Assembly (NCBI GenBank): GCA_028288085.1
Contig: JAQBOK010000013.1
Coordinates: 1-48,756, forward strand
DNA length: 48,756 bases
Direction: 5' to 3'
Origin: Mucilaginibacter sp.
Lineage (GTDB): Bacteria; Bacteroidota; Bacteroidia; Sphingobacteriales; Sphingobacteriaceae
The notes beneath the pieces were generated by a model. The model had not been told where the DNA came from. It saw only the letters and a program-made list of their open reading frames with translations, and searched no databases. Position numbers and translations under genes: made by a program. Of this stretch, positions 1 to 6,623 are shown in pieces. The first letter of the stretch is position 1. Every line of letters starts with the position of its first letter.

Positions 1-262
1 TTTTGCTCACCTGGGCTTTGGATCTATCGCCCGTTTTTTCCCATTCGCCCAGGCCAAATGGGCTCTTTATCCCTATCGCGGCAGAAGCAAGGCCGTAGTT
101 AGCATCTGCCAGGTGTAAGTTTTGCTCCGCAAAAGACCGCATTTCGGGTGTGGGCTTTAAGGCATAGCCGCTTTCCGGGATTGCGTCGAGGTATTCCTTG
201 GTGTAGGTTTTTGACCGTTCCCATTCTTTCAATAGGGTAGTTGTGAATTCCGTTGTTTTCAT
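1..262 (-). CDS. DinB-family protein (partial, N-terminal part)
   Basis: An open frame starts with ATG at 262 and runs off the left window edge, so about 87 N-terminal residues are visible. The protein begins MKTTEFTTTLLKEWERSKTY and contains the stretch EQNLHLADANYGLAS, which resembles the first helices of DinB-like four-helix-bundle proteins, where the histidine in such a segment is usually one of three metal ligands. These proteins are cytoplasmic and often act as thiol-dependent or metal-dependent transferases, but the substrate here is unknown. It lies 19 bp downstream of the ArsR gene on the same strand and is probably the third gene of that operon. The family call rests only on the N-terminal part. 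Confidence 0.72.
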   Translation of the reverse strand, partial: MKTTEFTTTLLKEWERSKTYTKEYLDAIPESGYALKPTPEMRSFAEQNLHLADANYGLASAAIGIKSPFGLGEWEKTGDRSKAQVSK

Positions 263-281
263 ATTGTTTTAATGATTAGCG

Positions 282-605
282 TTAGTTAGGTAGTTTGTTA
301 TTTAATAGCTCTTCCAGTTTCCGCAGTTTTGATGCCCAGAAATGATCGAAGTAAGCAAGCCAGTTTTGCAGTTCTTCAAAACCGTCTTTTTTTAGGGAGC
401 AATACCTTTCCCTTCCGAGGTCTTGAATGGAAATGAAGCCCGCGGTTTCCAGTATCTTCATGTGCTTGGAAACCGCCGGACGGCTCATATCGAAATGTCC
501 ACCCAGGTTGTTGATGGTCAAACTGTCTTCCGACAGCAGCATCAACATCTTCCGGTGGCTGGGATCTCCGATAACCTGGAAGTTATCAAGCGTTGGTGTT
601 GCCAT
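282..605 (-). CDS. ArsR-family winged-helix repressor
   Basis: This 107-residue protein is a typical small ArsR/SmtB-type DNA-binding protein. The winged helix covers roughly residues 8-75, with the helix-turn-helix around HFDMSRPAVSKHMKILETAG, a pattern shared by ArsR regulators that sit next to AHSA1 genes. No cysteine metal site is visible, so it is probably not a metal sensor. The ATG at 605-603 lies inside the end of the upstream SRPBCC gene (20-nt overlap), which suggests translational coupling. The palindromes at 1044-1087 on the operon promoter are its most likely binding sites, which would make the operon autoregulated (inference). Confidence 0.9.
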   Translation of the reverse strand: MATPTLDNFQVIGDPSHRKMLMLLSEDSLTINNLGGHFDMSRPAVSKHMKILETAGFISIQDLGRERYCSLKKDGFEELQNWLAYFDHFWASKLRKLEELLNNKLPN

Positions 606-1038
606 GAGTCTCAGCGTTTAAATAATTGGTCATCTTTTTGATATTTTCAACCCAGCCGTGCAGCAGGCCGTTGTAGAAGTCCAGGTTTTCTTTTTTTGCA
701 AAACCACGATGTTCCAGAAATAACTCCGTGCCTTTTTCGCCCGGTTGCAGCGTCCAGCTAACAACGGATTCCAACGTGATCTCGCCACCGCCGGGGCCGC
801 TGTTCCAGGAATAGGATAGTGCTTCATTGGGCACTATTTCCAATACTTTGCAGTAAAAGATGCCGTCGAAATTAAGTGCCGGAATAGGCCCTGTTCTGAA
901 TTGAAATTCATGGCCGACGATCGGCTTGAAGTCGTTTTTCATCAGCCACAGCGCCATCAGGTCAGGCTTGGTAAGGTAATCCCAAACCGCCCGTGCGTGA
1001 TGAGAAAAAGAAAATTGGTGTTTAATAGTTTCTGCCAT
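586..1038 (-). CDS. SRPBCC / AHSA1-like domain protein
   Basis: The 150-residue product has the features of the START/Bet v1-like AHSA1 group: an N-terminal segment HHARAVWDYLTKPDLMALWL (domain start, about residues 13-32), a central GHEFQF strand, and the C-terminal helix LDFYNGLLHGWVENIKKM that closes the hydrophobic cavity. Such proteins bind small hydrophobic ligands, but the ligand is not predictable here. It is the first gene of the SRPBCC-ArsR-DinB operon and overlaps the ArsR start by 20 nt. The start at 1038 leaves a short leader behind a recognisable promoter. Having the ligand-binding protein ahead of its regulator is less usual than the reverse order. Confidence 0.9.
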   Translation of the reverse strand: MAETIKHQFSFSHHARAVWDYLTKPDLMALWLMKNDFKPIVGHEFQFRTGPIPALNFDGIFYCKVLEIVPNEALSYSWNSGPGGGEITLESVVSWTLQPGEKGTELFLEHRGFAKKENLDFYNGLLHGWVENIKKMTNYLNAETHGNTNA

Positions 1039-1042
1039 AATG

Positions 1043-1093
1043 AGTAACTTTGAAGTTACGCAAATGTATAAGTAACTTCTGGGTTACGCAAAT
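1043..1093. promoter_or_regulatory. Tandem palindromic operator, probable ArsR-type binding sites
   Basis: Two copies of a 23-bp unit stand 28 bp apart (1043-1065 and 1071-1093). The first contains a perfect dyad, GTAACTTtgAAGTTAC (1044-1059); the second is imperfect, GTAACTTctGGGTTAC (1072-1087). Both are followed by gCAAAT. They overlap the -7 and -33 elements of the promoter read toward 1038. The position and symmetry fit a repressor site for the ArsR protein encoded in the same operon (inference). Confidence 0.6.
1061..1091 (-). promoter_or_regulatory. Promoter of the SRPBCC-arsR-dinB operon
   Basis: On the minus strand a -33 TTG (1091-1089) is followed after 20 nt by TACATTTG (1068-1061), an exact match to the Bacteroidota -7 consensus TAnnTTTG. 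The predicted transcript start lies just upstream of the ATG at 1038, and both elements are overlapped by the tandem operator. Confidence 0.6.
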
Positions 1094-1123
1094 TATTTTT
1101 CACTTTTTTAATTAGCCAGTCAA

Positions 1124-1503
1124 ATGGCCTCAATCAGAAGCGTTGCTCAAGCCGTTGAATTTATAACCGGTGCGCTGGGGGTAAACCTAACCGTTACTTC
1201 AATTTCGAAGGTCGCTGATATTCCGGAACGTACACTTTCAAGACTATTAAACAAGAGACCGGGATGACCCTATTCCAGTTTATCAAAACGTGCCGGATGC
1301 AAAAAGCCTTAGAGCTGATGGAGGCCTCGCCGATGAATATAAGCGAGATCGTCTATCATATCGGCTACGAGAGTACTGCAACTTTTTCCAATCTCTTTAA
1401 ACAATTAGTTGGGATCAGTCCTCAAAATAACCTCAGACTCGAATCGCCGCCAAATGAATTTCTAAAAAAAACTACAAAAATAGTTTGCAAACTATGGAAA
1501 TAG
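1124..1503 (+). pseudogene. AraC-family regulator relic, truncated and frameshifted
   Basis: Two frames together spell an AraC DNA-binding domain. The frame from ATG 1124 reads up to VADIPERTLSRLL and then stops at a TGA at 1265-1267. The next frame continues KQETGMTLFQFIKTCRMQKA and carries the second helix-turn-helix (ISEIVYHIGYESTATFSNLF). Adding one T at about 1247-1248 would give the family sequence RLFKQETGMT, so a single-base deletion is the simplest explanation. The N-terminal sensor domain of a normal 250-300-residue AraC protein is missing, and similarity ends soon after VGISPQ, with an unrelated tail to 1503. The second frame could still be translated from ATG 1264 as a 79-residue fragment, but function is unlikely. 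Confidence 0.78.
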
Positions 1504-1532
1504 TTTTACCTTTACTTAACTATAAAAATAGT
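1471..1532. promoter_or_regulatory. Three BlaI-type operator copies
   Basis: A 14-bp dyad ACTA-N6-TAGT occurs three times before the blaI-like gene: ACTACAAAAATAGT (1471-1484), ACTATGGAAATAGT (1491-1504) and ACTATAAAAATAGT (1519-1532). Copy 1 ends immediately upstream of the -33 element, copy 2 lies between -33 and -7, and copy 3 covers the expected transcript start. BlaI/MecI repressors are known to bind TACA-type dyads over their own promoters, so autoregulation is the natural reading (inference). Confidence 0.68.
1485..1514 (+). promoter_or_regulatory. Promoter of the blaI-M56 operon
   Basis: TTG at 1485-1487 is followed after 19 nt by TACCTTTA at 1507-1514, seven of eight positions of the -7 element counting the two free bases. 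The spacing is standard for Bacteroidota. It is interleaved with the three operator copies. Confidence 0.5.
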
Positions 1533-1537
1533 TTACT

Positions 1538-1906
1538 ATGAAAGTGAAAGAATTGACAAAAGCCGAAGAACAAGTGATGCAAATATTATGGCAATTAAAA
1601 GAGGGCATTGTAAAAGATGTACTTGAAAAAATGCCGGAACCCAAACCTGCTTACAATACCGTATCAACCGTGATAAGGGTGCTGGAGGGTAAAGGGTTTA
1701 TCTACCATAAAGCATACGGAAACTCACATGTTTACTTTCCGCTTATAAGCGGAGATGAGTACAAAAAATTCACCTTTGATAAAATGATGAGCAATTATTT
1801 CAGCAATTCCTATCAAAGCCTAGTGTCGTTCCTTGTAAAAGAAAAGAACTTGAGCCTGCAGGAACTGGAAGAGATAACCCAACTGGCCGAAAAACTTAAA
1901 AATTAA
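1538..1906 (+). CDS. BlaI/MecI/CopY-family transcriptional repressor
   Basis: This 122-residue protein opens with LTKAEEQVMQILWQLKEGIV and contains PAYNTVSTVIRVLEGKGFI, the winged-helix signature of the BlaI/MecI family (residues about 5-75). The C-terminal helices (about 80-122) are the usual dimerisation and cleavage region. The partner protease is encoded 5 bp downstream, the standard repressor/sensor-protease arrangement, in which the M56 protein transmits an outside signal that inactivates the repressor. No beta-lactamase gene is nearby, so the regulated target is not evident. Three likely operators precede the gene. Confidence 0.93.
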   Translation: MKVKELTKAEEQVMQILWQLKEGIVKDVLEKMPEPKPAYNTVSTVIRVLEGKGFIYHKAYGNSHVYFPLISGDEYKKFTFDKMMSNYFSNSYQSLVSFLVKEKNLSLQELEEITQLAEKLKN

Positions 1907-1911
1907 AAATC

Positions 1912-3030
1912 ATGAGCTGGATACATTATTTATTGGAAGCAAACCTATACCTGGCGGCTTTTTATATGCTGTATTTTTTGATCCTGAAAAGCGAAACCTA
2001 TTACCGGCTAAACCGGTTCTTTTTACTATCCAGTACTGTACTGGCATTTACTATACCTGTTGTGCAAATAGGGGTTTTATTTCCTGCGGCTACAGATTTA
2101 CAAACATCCCCGGTTGCTGCTGTAGCTGATACTTCATGGTCAATTGCTGATTATTTTTTGCTTACGTATGGAATAATAGCAGTGCTGTTATTGATCAACT
2201 TTTTGATAAAGATCTACAAATTGCTGAGGTTGGCCCGAACCAACCAAACCACGGAAAATCAAGAGTTTAAATTGGTTAAACTACCAGGCGAAAATGATGC
2301 ATTCTCGTTTTTTAATTATCTTTTTATAAGCCCAGGGCTTAGCGTATCATCTGTTGTCATCCGACACGAGCTGGCCCATATCAGGCAAAAGCATAGTTGG
2401 GATATAGTTTACCTGGAATTGCTAAAGATCATCAATTGGTTTAACCCTATTGTTTACCTGTTGCAGAACAGCATGAAAGAGGTGCATGAATTTATTGCGG
2501 ATGCAGAAACAGCCAACCACGATCTGAACGCACAGACCTACACAGATTTCCTGATCAATAATGCCTACGGAATCAATGAAAACACACTAACCAATACATT
2601 TTTTAATAAAAGCCTACTAAAAAAAAGAATTATGATGCTACACAAAAAAAGATCAGGTAATGCAGCCAGGCTAAAATACCTGTTGGTACTTCCATTAACC
2701 GGTGCATTGCTTTGCGCGTCGACGCTCGCGTTTACAAAAGACTATAAATTGATTGACCTTGCCCCGCGATTTACACCATCCGAGAAATCTTCTGCAAGCC
2801 GCAACAGCAACAAAAACAAGCCAGGCCAGCCAATACCATTAAATTTAACGGATACCGTAAAGGTACCGCCGCCGCCACCTGCGCCGCCACAGCATAAAAA
2901 GATACACGATCAAATTAAGCTGCCGCCAAAACACAAAAAGATACACGATCAAATTAAGCTGCCGCCACCGCCACCGCCGGCACCACCCCAGAGAGCTACT
3001 ATAAAAAAGGATACGCCTAAAAAGGATTAA
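1912..3030 (+). CDS. M56-family (BlaR1-like) membrane metallopeptidase
   Basis: The 372-residue protein has membrane segments at about residues 7-25, 34-56 and 80-101, a zinc-protease motif HELAH (152-156) followed by the downstream HEFIADAE segment (about 192-199), and another hydrophobic segment near 255-275. This is the peptidase M56 architecture of BlaR1/MecR1, which relays a signal by proteolysis. In place of the penicillin-binding sensor domain it ends in about 100 residues rich in proline and lysine, presumably periplasmic, with a duplicated 13-residue unit. What is sensed is unknown. It shares an operon with the BlaI-type repressor, and a strong terminator follows 25 bp after the stop. 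Confidence 0.93.
   Translation: MSWIHYLLEANLYLAAFYMLYFLILKSETYYRLNRFFLLSSTVLAFTIPVVQIGVLFPAATDLQTSPVAAVADTSWSIADYFLLTYGIIAVLLLINFLIKIYKLLRLARTNQTTENQEFKLVKLPGENDAFSFFNYLFISPGLSVSSVVIRHELAHIRQKHSWDIVYLELLKIINWFNPIVYLLQNSMKEVHEFIADAETANHDLNAQTYTDFLINNAYGINENTLTNTFFNKSLLKKRIMMLHKKRSGNAARLKYLLVLPLTGALLCASTLAFTKDYKLIDLAPRFTPSEKSSASRNSNKNKPGQPIPLNLTDTVKVPPPPPAPPQHKKIHDQIKLPPKHKKIHDQIKLPPPPPPAPPQRATIKKDTPKKD
2893..2970 (+). repeat. Tandem 39-bp duplication inside the M56 gene
   Basis: Two adjacent 39-bp units (2893-2931 and 2932-2970) are almost identical and encode HKKIHDQIKLPPK and HKKIHDQIKLPPP. Very few differences between copies imply a recent duplication. The copies lie between proline-rich stretches, so the repeat lengthens a periplasmic tail. 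Confidence 0.9.
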
Positions 3031-3054
3031 TCAGAAACTAAATAAGTACATATT

Positions 3055-3083
3055 AAAATGCCGGATGTAATCCCCGGCATTTT
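3055..3083 (+). terminator. Rho-independent terminator after blaI-M56
   Basis: AAAATGCCGG (3055-3064) pairs with CCGGCATTTT (3074-3083) around a 9-nt loop, and the downstream side is T-rich. It lies 25 bp after the M56 stop codon. The flanking A and T runs could make it work in both directions, but no minus-strand gene ends here before 3289. Confidence 0.8.
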
Positions 3084-3288
3084 ATTGTTACAGCTCAAGG
3101 CAATGGCGTGCTAGCTGTTCAACCATTACCAAACCGGAAACCCACGCTTTTAGGTTCCTTATTTTCGTCAAAACAAATCAAATTATTGATATTTAAGAAT
3201 ATATCGTAATAGTTCGAGTCCCGTCCAAGATAATTCGGTATTTGAATTAATCCCTATCTAATATTACCTTCAAAACTATTACTTTAAC

Positions 3289-4071
3289 CTACATCGCTTT
3301 TAGAAATCCCATAATCATCTTTTTCGCCTGCTTTATGTGGGACGGATCGCCCTTATAAGAGCTAATTATGTCAGAGGCATTTTCAAAATACCCATGAACT
3401 TTCTCCACTATTTCTGGTGCAAATGAAAAGACATCTAATGATGATGAGGATACCAGTGATTCGGGAATACCGAAAGCCAATACATTTAAATTTCCATTTC
3501 TTGTAAAATGAATTTCTACAACAGTATCGATCAATACTTTTTGTACTATCCTATTTGTAAAATATCCTTGTAACAAAGCTCCTACCTTATTTGCAATCCA
3601 GCCTGCTAATCGCTTACTGGTGTTATTGCCCATGTCAGTGTAAGAGAAATTTATAATATCCTTTTTGGGTACGTTAACTATTAAAGAATTAATACGATTA
3701 CAAATACTTTCGTCAAATTGAAAAGTTTCTATCAAATCTTTCTCGCATTCATGAAAGTAAAAATCATCTTGGGAACAAAGGCATAATACGTATGTAATTG
3801 TATCCGGATTATTTATTTTTTTAAATTGTCTGCCTACTTTTTCATACCACCCTAATAAGGCATAACAAGGTATTGAAGCTCGATAATTAATTTGCAATTT
3901 TGAAAATAATCCTTTTTTGCGATAGCCATTTATCATTCTCCATATTAAATAAATTGGCGATGCTACACAAAAATAATTAATCCATCCAGTACCATCATTA
4001 TTGCCCCAAATGTGAGCGATTGCCCAAGCTATAGCAATATAAAAAATGCCAAATCCTAATATTTTACCCAT
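3289..4071 (-). CDS. Hypothetical membrane-anchored protein
   Basis: I do not recognise this 260-residue product. It begins with two hydrophobic segments (about residues 4-22 and 30-47, the second ending in the basic stretch RMINGYRKKG), followed by about 200 soluble residues with no motif I can name, so the bulk is probably cytoplasmic. The coding sequence is AT-rich compared with the sugar-utilisation genes further right. It lies on the same strand as the dead integrase and may be cargo of the same decayed element (inference). The frame is long and intact with an ATG start at 4071, so it is probably expressed, but no promoter was identified. Confidence 0.72.
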   Translation of the reverse strand: MGKILGFGIFYIAIAWAIAHIWGNNDGTGWINYFCVASPIYLIWRMINGYRKKGLFSKLQINYRASIPCYALLGWYEKVGRQFKKINNPDTITYVLCLCSQDDFYFHECEKDLIETFQFDESICNRINSLIVNVPKKDIINFSYTDMGNNTSKRLAGWIANKVGALLQGYFTNRIVQKVLIDTVVEIHFTRNGNLNVLAFGIPESLVSSSSLDVFSFAPEIVEKVHGYFENASDIISSYKGDPSHIKQAKKMIMGFLKAM

Positions 4072-4122
4072 TATCGGTTAATTGTTTATAACTTAAAAGT
4101 ATGACCTTTAAAGAATAAAAGT

Positions 4123-4142
4123 ATACCGTGTTTTCACGGTAT
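4123..4142. terminator. Hairpin terminator between the integrase relic and the hypothetical gene
   Basis: ATACCGTG (4123-4130), loop TTTT, CACGGTAT (4135-4142) forms a perfect 8-bp stem flanked by an A-rich left side and a T run on the right. It could act on either strand. The gap 4072-4305 contains nothing else I can identify. Confidence 0.5.
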
Positions 4143-4305
4143 TTTTATTAATCGAATGGTTATTAACAAGAATCCATAGCAAAGAAATGATAATGGAAAG
4201 CCAAAACAGAATTAATAATGACTTTATACATGTAGATTGATATTATTGGAATTTTAAACGGGAAAACTATTAAGGCCGCATATTGCCAACCTCAACAGTC
4301 AATAA

Positions 4306-5523
4306 CTAAATAGTGGTATACTTATGTTTAAGCTGAGCCATATCCTGGCTAACTTTTACATCCAAAATTTTCGCATAATGCTGCGTTGTTTTAAGTATTT
4401 TATGTCCAAGCATTTTACTTACTGTCTCCATAGGCACGCCGTTAGATAGTGTTACCGTGGTTGCAAACGTGTGCCGGGCCAGATGAAATGTTAAATGCTT
4501 AATAATACCAGATATGTCAGCTGCCTCTTGCAGATAAGCATTCTTATTCTGTTTACTCAAAACTTGCAGTAGCAAGCCTCTATTTTCACATTGCGGATGA
4601 TCTTGATAACGGTTTAGTATCGCTAAAGCAGAGGGCAATAATGGTATCCTTGATGATGTATCCGTTTTCTGTCTGCTTGTAAAAATCCATTGCTCACCAT
4701 CAACACCAACGCCGATCTCGTTTCTCTTTAGTTTTTTAACATCGGCATAAGACAACCCGGTATAGCAGCAAAAAACAAAAATATCTCTTACCTGCACCAA
4801 GCGCTCAATGGTCAACTGTTTATTGGCAATTGTATCCAGTTCGTGTTGGGTTAAGTAGGTACGCTCTTTGGCCTTTGCAGTTGATTTAAAATTCACAAAC
4901 GGGTTTTGCTTTAGCCAACTGTTAGCAATACAGTGATTAACTATCTTCTTTAGTTGTTTGATATATTTGGCCGCAGATACGCCGCTACATTTACAATCTG
5001 TTTTCAGATAGAATTCAAAGCCGGTAATAAAGGCATGATTTAATTGACTAATCTCTAAATCTAGTTTGCCGTATTCTTTTTGCAAGAAACCAGTAAGGTG
5101 TTTGATAGAAGTATTATATCCTTTTAAAGTATTTGCTTCAAATCCGTTTCATATTAATGCTTTTACTTTGGCATTATGCTCCTGGAATAGTTGTATCAGG
5201 TAACGGCTCTTTTCTGTCTTCCCCAGGAACTGGTTCTGTAAATTTTCAGTGGTAATCGGGTGGTTCGAATCAATCAAAACCTGGTGCGCATTTCTAACTT
5301 TGGTTTGCAGGCTGTCGAGGTAGCTGTTAAGTGACTTTATTTCTTCCTTAGTGCCAATGGCACGTCCCGCACGGCTGTTCCATTTGGCAGGCTCGCATTC
5401 CCGCCCGGCAGACATATCGGCGCGTTTGCCGTTAACAGTAATACGCATGTAGATAGCCATAGCGCCACCTTTGTAGTTTTTTTGCTTTCTTAAGTAAAAA
5501 AGCAGATGGAAATTACCCTTCAT
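4306..5523 (-). pseudogene. Tyrosine recombinase/integrase, inactivated by an in-frame TGA
   Basis: One continuous reading frame runs from ATG 5523 to the stop at 4306 and is broken only by a TGA at 5151-5149, which the family would read as glycine (KALI-stop-NGFEANTLKGYNTS; GGA to TGA is the simplest change). The N-terminal arm-binding and SAM-like domains (MKGNFHLLFYLRKQKNYKGG) lie before the stop and the catalytic domain after it. Seen in the catalytic part: the TSRQKTD lysine loop, HLARHTFATT (His/Arg), GHKILKTTQHYAK (His and the Tyr nucleophile). The position usually held by catalytic Arg I reads TGLSYADV, with serine, as known for IntDOT-type Bacteroidota integrases. A TTG at 5085 could start a fragment. 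It lies about 250 bp from tRNA-Glu. Confidence 0.92.
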
Positions 5524-5568
5524 AATTACATGATTAAAGTGAAACAAAAATAGACTTGCTATCTGCTT

Positions 5569-5603
5569 TTATCAAGATGTTCACTCGCTGAACATCTTGA
5601 TAA
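5569..5603. repeat. Perfect 14-bp inverted repeat
   Basis: TTATCAAGATGTTC (5569-5582) and GAACATCTTGATAA (5590-5603) are exact reverse complements around the 7-nt loop ACTCGCT. It stands just upstream of the integrase start (5523), where integrase or excision-factor sites are usually found. A transcriptional hairpin is the alternative; there is no T run after it. Confidence 0.88.
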
Positions 5604-5619
5604 TCAAATAAATATGAGC

Positions 5620-5661
5620 AATTCGGTGCGTAGGATTTTCCATTTAATTACGCACCGAATT
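5620..5661. repeat. Perfect 13-bp inverted repeat with a third degenerate copy
   Basis: AATTCGGTGCGTA (5620-5632) is the exact reverse complement of TACGCACCGAATT (5649-5661), with a 16-nt spacer. A degenerate direct copy, ATTTGGTGCATA, follows at about 5680-5691. The wide spacing and repeated half-sites look more like protein-binding sites than a terminator. Confidence 0.85.
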
Positions 5662-5714
5662 ACGCTCCTTTTTGTTGCGATTTGGTGCATAATATGGTGT
5701 TTTGATGCAATAAA

Positions 5715-5747
5715 AAAAGGCTGCAAACTTTTGATTTGCAGCCTTTT
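5715..5747 (-). terminator. Terminator of tRNA-Glu
   Basis: AAAAGGCTGCAAA (5715-5727) pairs with TTTGCAGCCTTTT (5735-5747) over a 7-nt loop, a perfect 13-bp stem. On the minus strand it follows the tRNA 3' end by about 25 nt and runs into a T tract (the A run at 5712-5718). It is symmetrical enough to work in both directions. Confidence 0.82.
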
Positions 5748-5771
5748 AGCATCTTTTGGTATTGTTTTTCG

Positions 5772-5843
5772 TAGCCCGTAGGGGAATCGAACCCCTGTTT
5801 CTAGAATGAAAATCTAACGTCCTAACCCCTAGACGAACGGGCC
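5772..5843 (-). tRNA. tRNA-Glu (anticodon TTC)
   Basis: The minus strand folds into a full cloverleaf of 72 nt. The acceptor arm GGCCCGT pairs with ACGGGCT (first pair G-U), the anticodon loop TTTTCAT carries TTC, the T arm is AGGGG-TTCGATT-CCCCT, and the discriminator is A. CCA is not encoded (the DNA reads CTACG after the acceptor). A promoter lies about 65 nt upstream and a strong terminator follows. tRNA genes of this kind are common integration targets, and the integrase relic lies just downstream. Confidence 0.97.
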
Positions 5844-5858
5844 TTTTGAATTTTATAT

Positions 5859-5892
5859 CTTTAGTGATAAGTCTTTGAACTTTTCACTAAAG
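5859..5892. other. Hairpin in the tRNA-Glu leader
   Basis: CTTTAGTGA (5859-5867) and TCACTAAAG (5884-5892) are perfect complements separated by 16 nt. The hairpin lies between the promoter and the 5' end of tRNA-Glu and could be a processing signal in the precursor. The remaining gap to 6132 holds no gene I can support. Confidence 0.5.
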
Positions 5893-5908
5893 CTTTTTAT
5901 TCAGCGCG

Positions 5909-5938
5909 CAAATATAGCAAGATTGGTGAATAAGGCAA
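5909..5938 (-). promoter_or_regulatory. Promoter of tRNA-Glu
   Basis: The minus strand shows TTG (5938-5936), 19 nt, then TATATTTG (5916-5909), an exact Bacteroidota -33/-7 promoter. The predicted start is roughly 60 nt upstream of the mature tRNA. Confidence 0.72.
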
Positions 5939-6132
5939 CCCTATAAATCAAAAATGACGCAATGGAGTAAATTTGGATATTTATATTGTATAATCACCAT
6001 TTAAATTTGCCTGTGATTCTAATGGCCATCTTCAATATTTAATGCAAAAAGTATATTTTTGAACTCAATAAATGAGGCCGGCAAAAGCAATCAGCCCGGT
6101 TGTTAATTAATTAAAAAATAGCTTTGTAACCA

Positions 6133-6609
6133 ATGGACAAATCACATAATTATAATTTAACACTTACATGGACTGGTAATAATGGCACCGGAACCAGTGA
6201 TTACCGCGCTTATGAAAGAAGCTATAATATACTGACAGGGCAAAAGCCTGTAATAGAAGGCTCATCTGATCCTGCATTCCGCGGCGACAAAACCAGGCAT
6301 AATCCGGAAGACTTTTTGGTAGCGGCGCTTTCAAGCTGTCATATGCTTTCGTACCTGCACTTATGCGCAGTATCTGGTGTAATAGTGACAGACTACAGCG
6401 ACAATGCTACCGGGACAATGGTTACAACAGCAAATGGCGGTGGGCATTTTGTGGAGGTAACATTGAACCCGACCGTAATTGTCTCGGAAAGCGCTATGAT
6501 TGCTAAAGCTAATGAATTGCACCACAAAGCCAGCGAACTTTGCTTTATTGCCGCATCAGTAAATTTTCCGGTACATCATATCCCAACTTGTAAAGCTGAA
6601 GGTGAATAG
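6133..6609 (+). CDS. OsmC-family peroxidase-like protein
   Basis: The 158-residue protein matches the OsmC/Ohr fold. The first catalytic cysteine is in SSCHMLSYLHL (C69) and the second in SELCFIAASVNFPV (C137), with the conserved RHNPEDFLVAAL helix before the first. Such proteins reduce organic or inorganic peroxides in the cytoplasm with thiol partners. It is a lone gene, converging with the hexuronate transporter gene (14-bp gap). A TAGCTTTG box at 6119-6126 matches the -7 consensus and would put the transcript start within a few bases of the ATG, so a leaderless or near-leaderless mRNA is possible; the -33 element is poorly spaced, so this is weak. Confidence 0.9.
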   Translation: MDKSHNYNLTLTWTGNNGTGTSDYRAYERSYNILTGQKPVIEGSSDPAFRGDKTRHNPEDFLVAALSSCHMLSYLHLCAVSGVIVTDYSDNATGTMVTTANGGGHFVEVTLNPTVIVSESAMIAKANELHHKASELCFIAASVNFPVHHIPTCKAEGE

Positions 6610-6623
6610 GTTTTTTAGATATT

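Noticed and set aside
5085..5151. TGA in the integrase read as selenocysteine or programmed readthrough
   Set aside because: The family has glycine at this position, and there is no hairpin or other recoding signal; a GGA-to-TGA mutation is simpler.
3031..5771. Duplicated tRNA-Glu 3' end (att site) on the far side of the integrase relic
   Set aside because: No second copy of the tRNA 3' end was found by reading the region 3031-5771; the element boundary may lie elsewhere or be lost.
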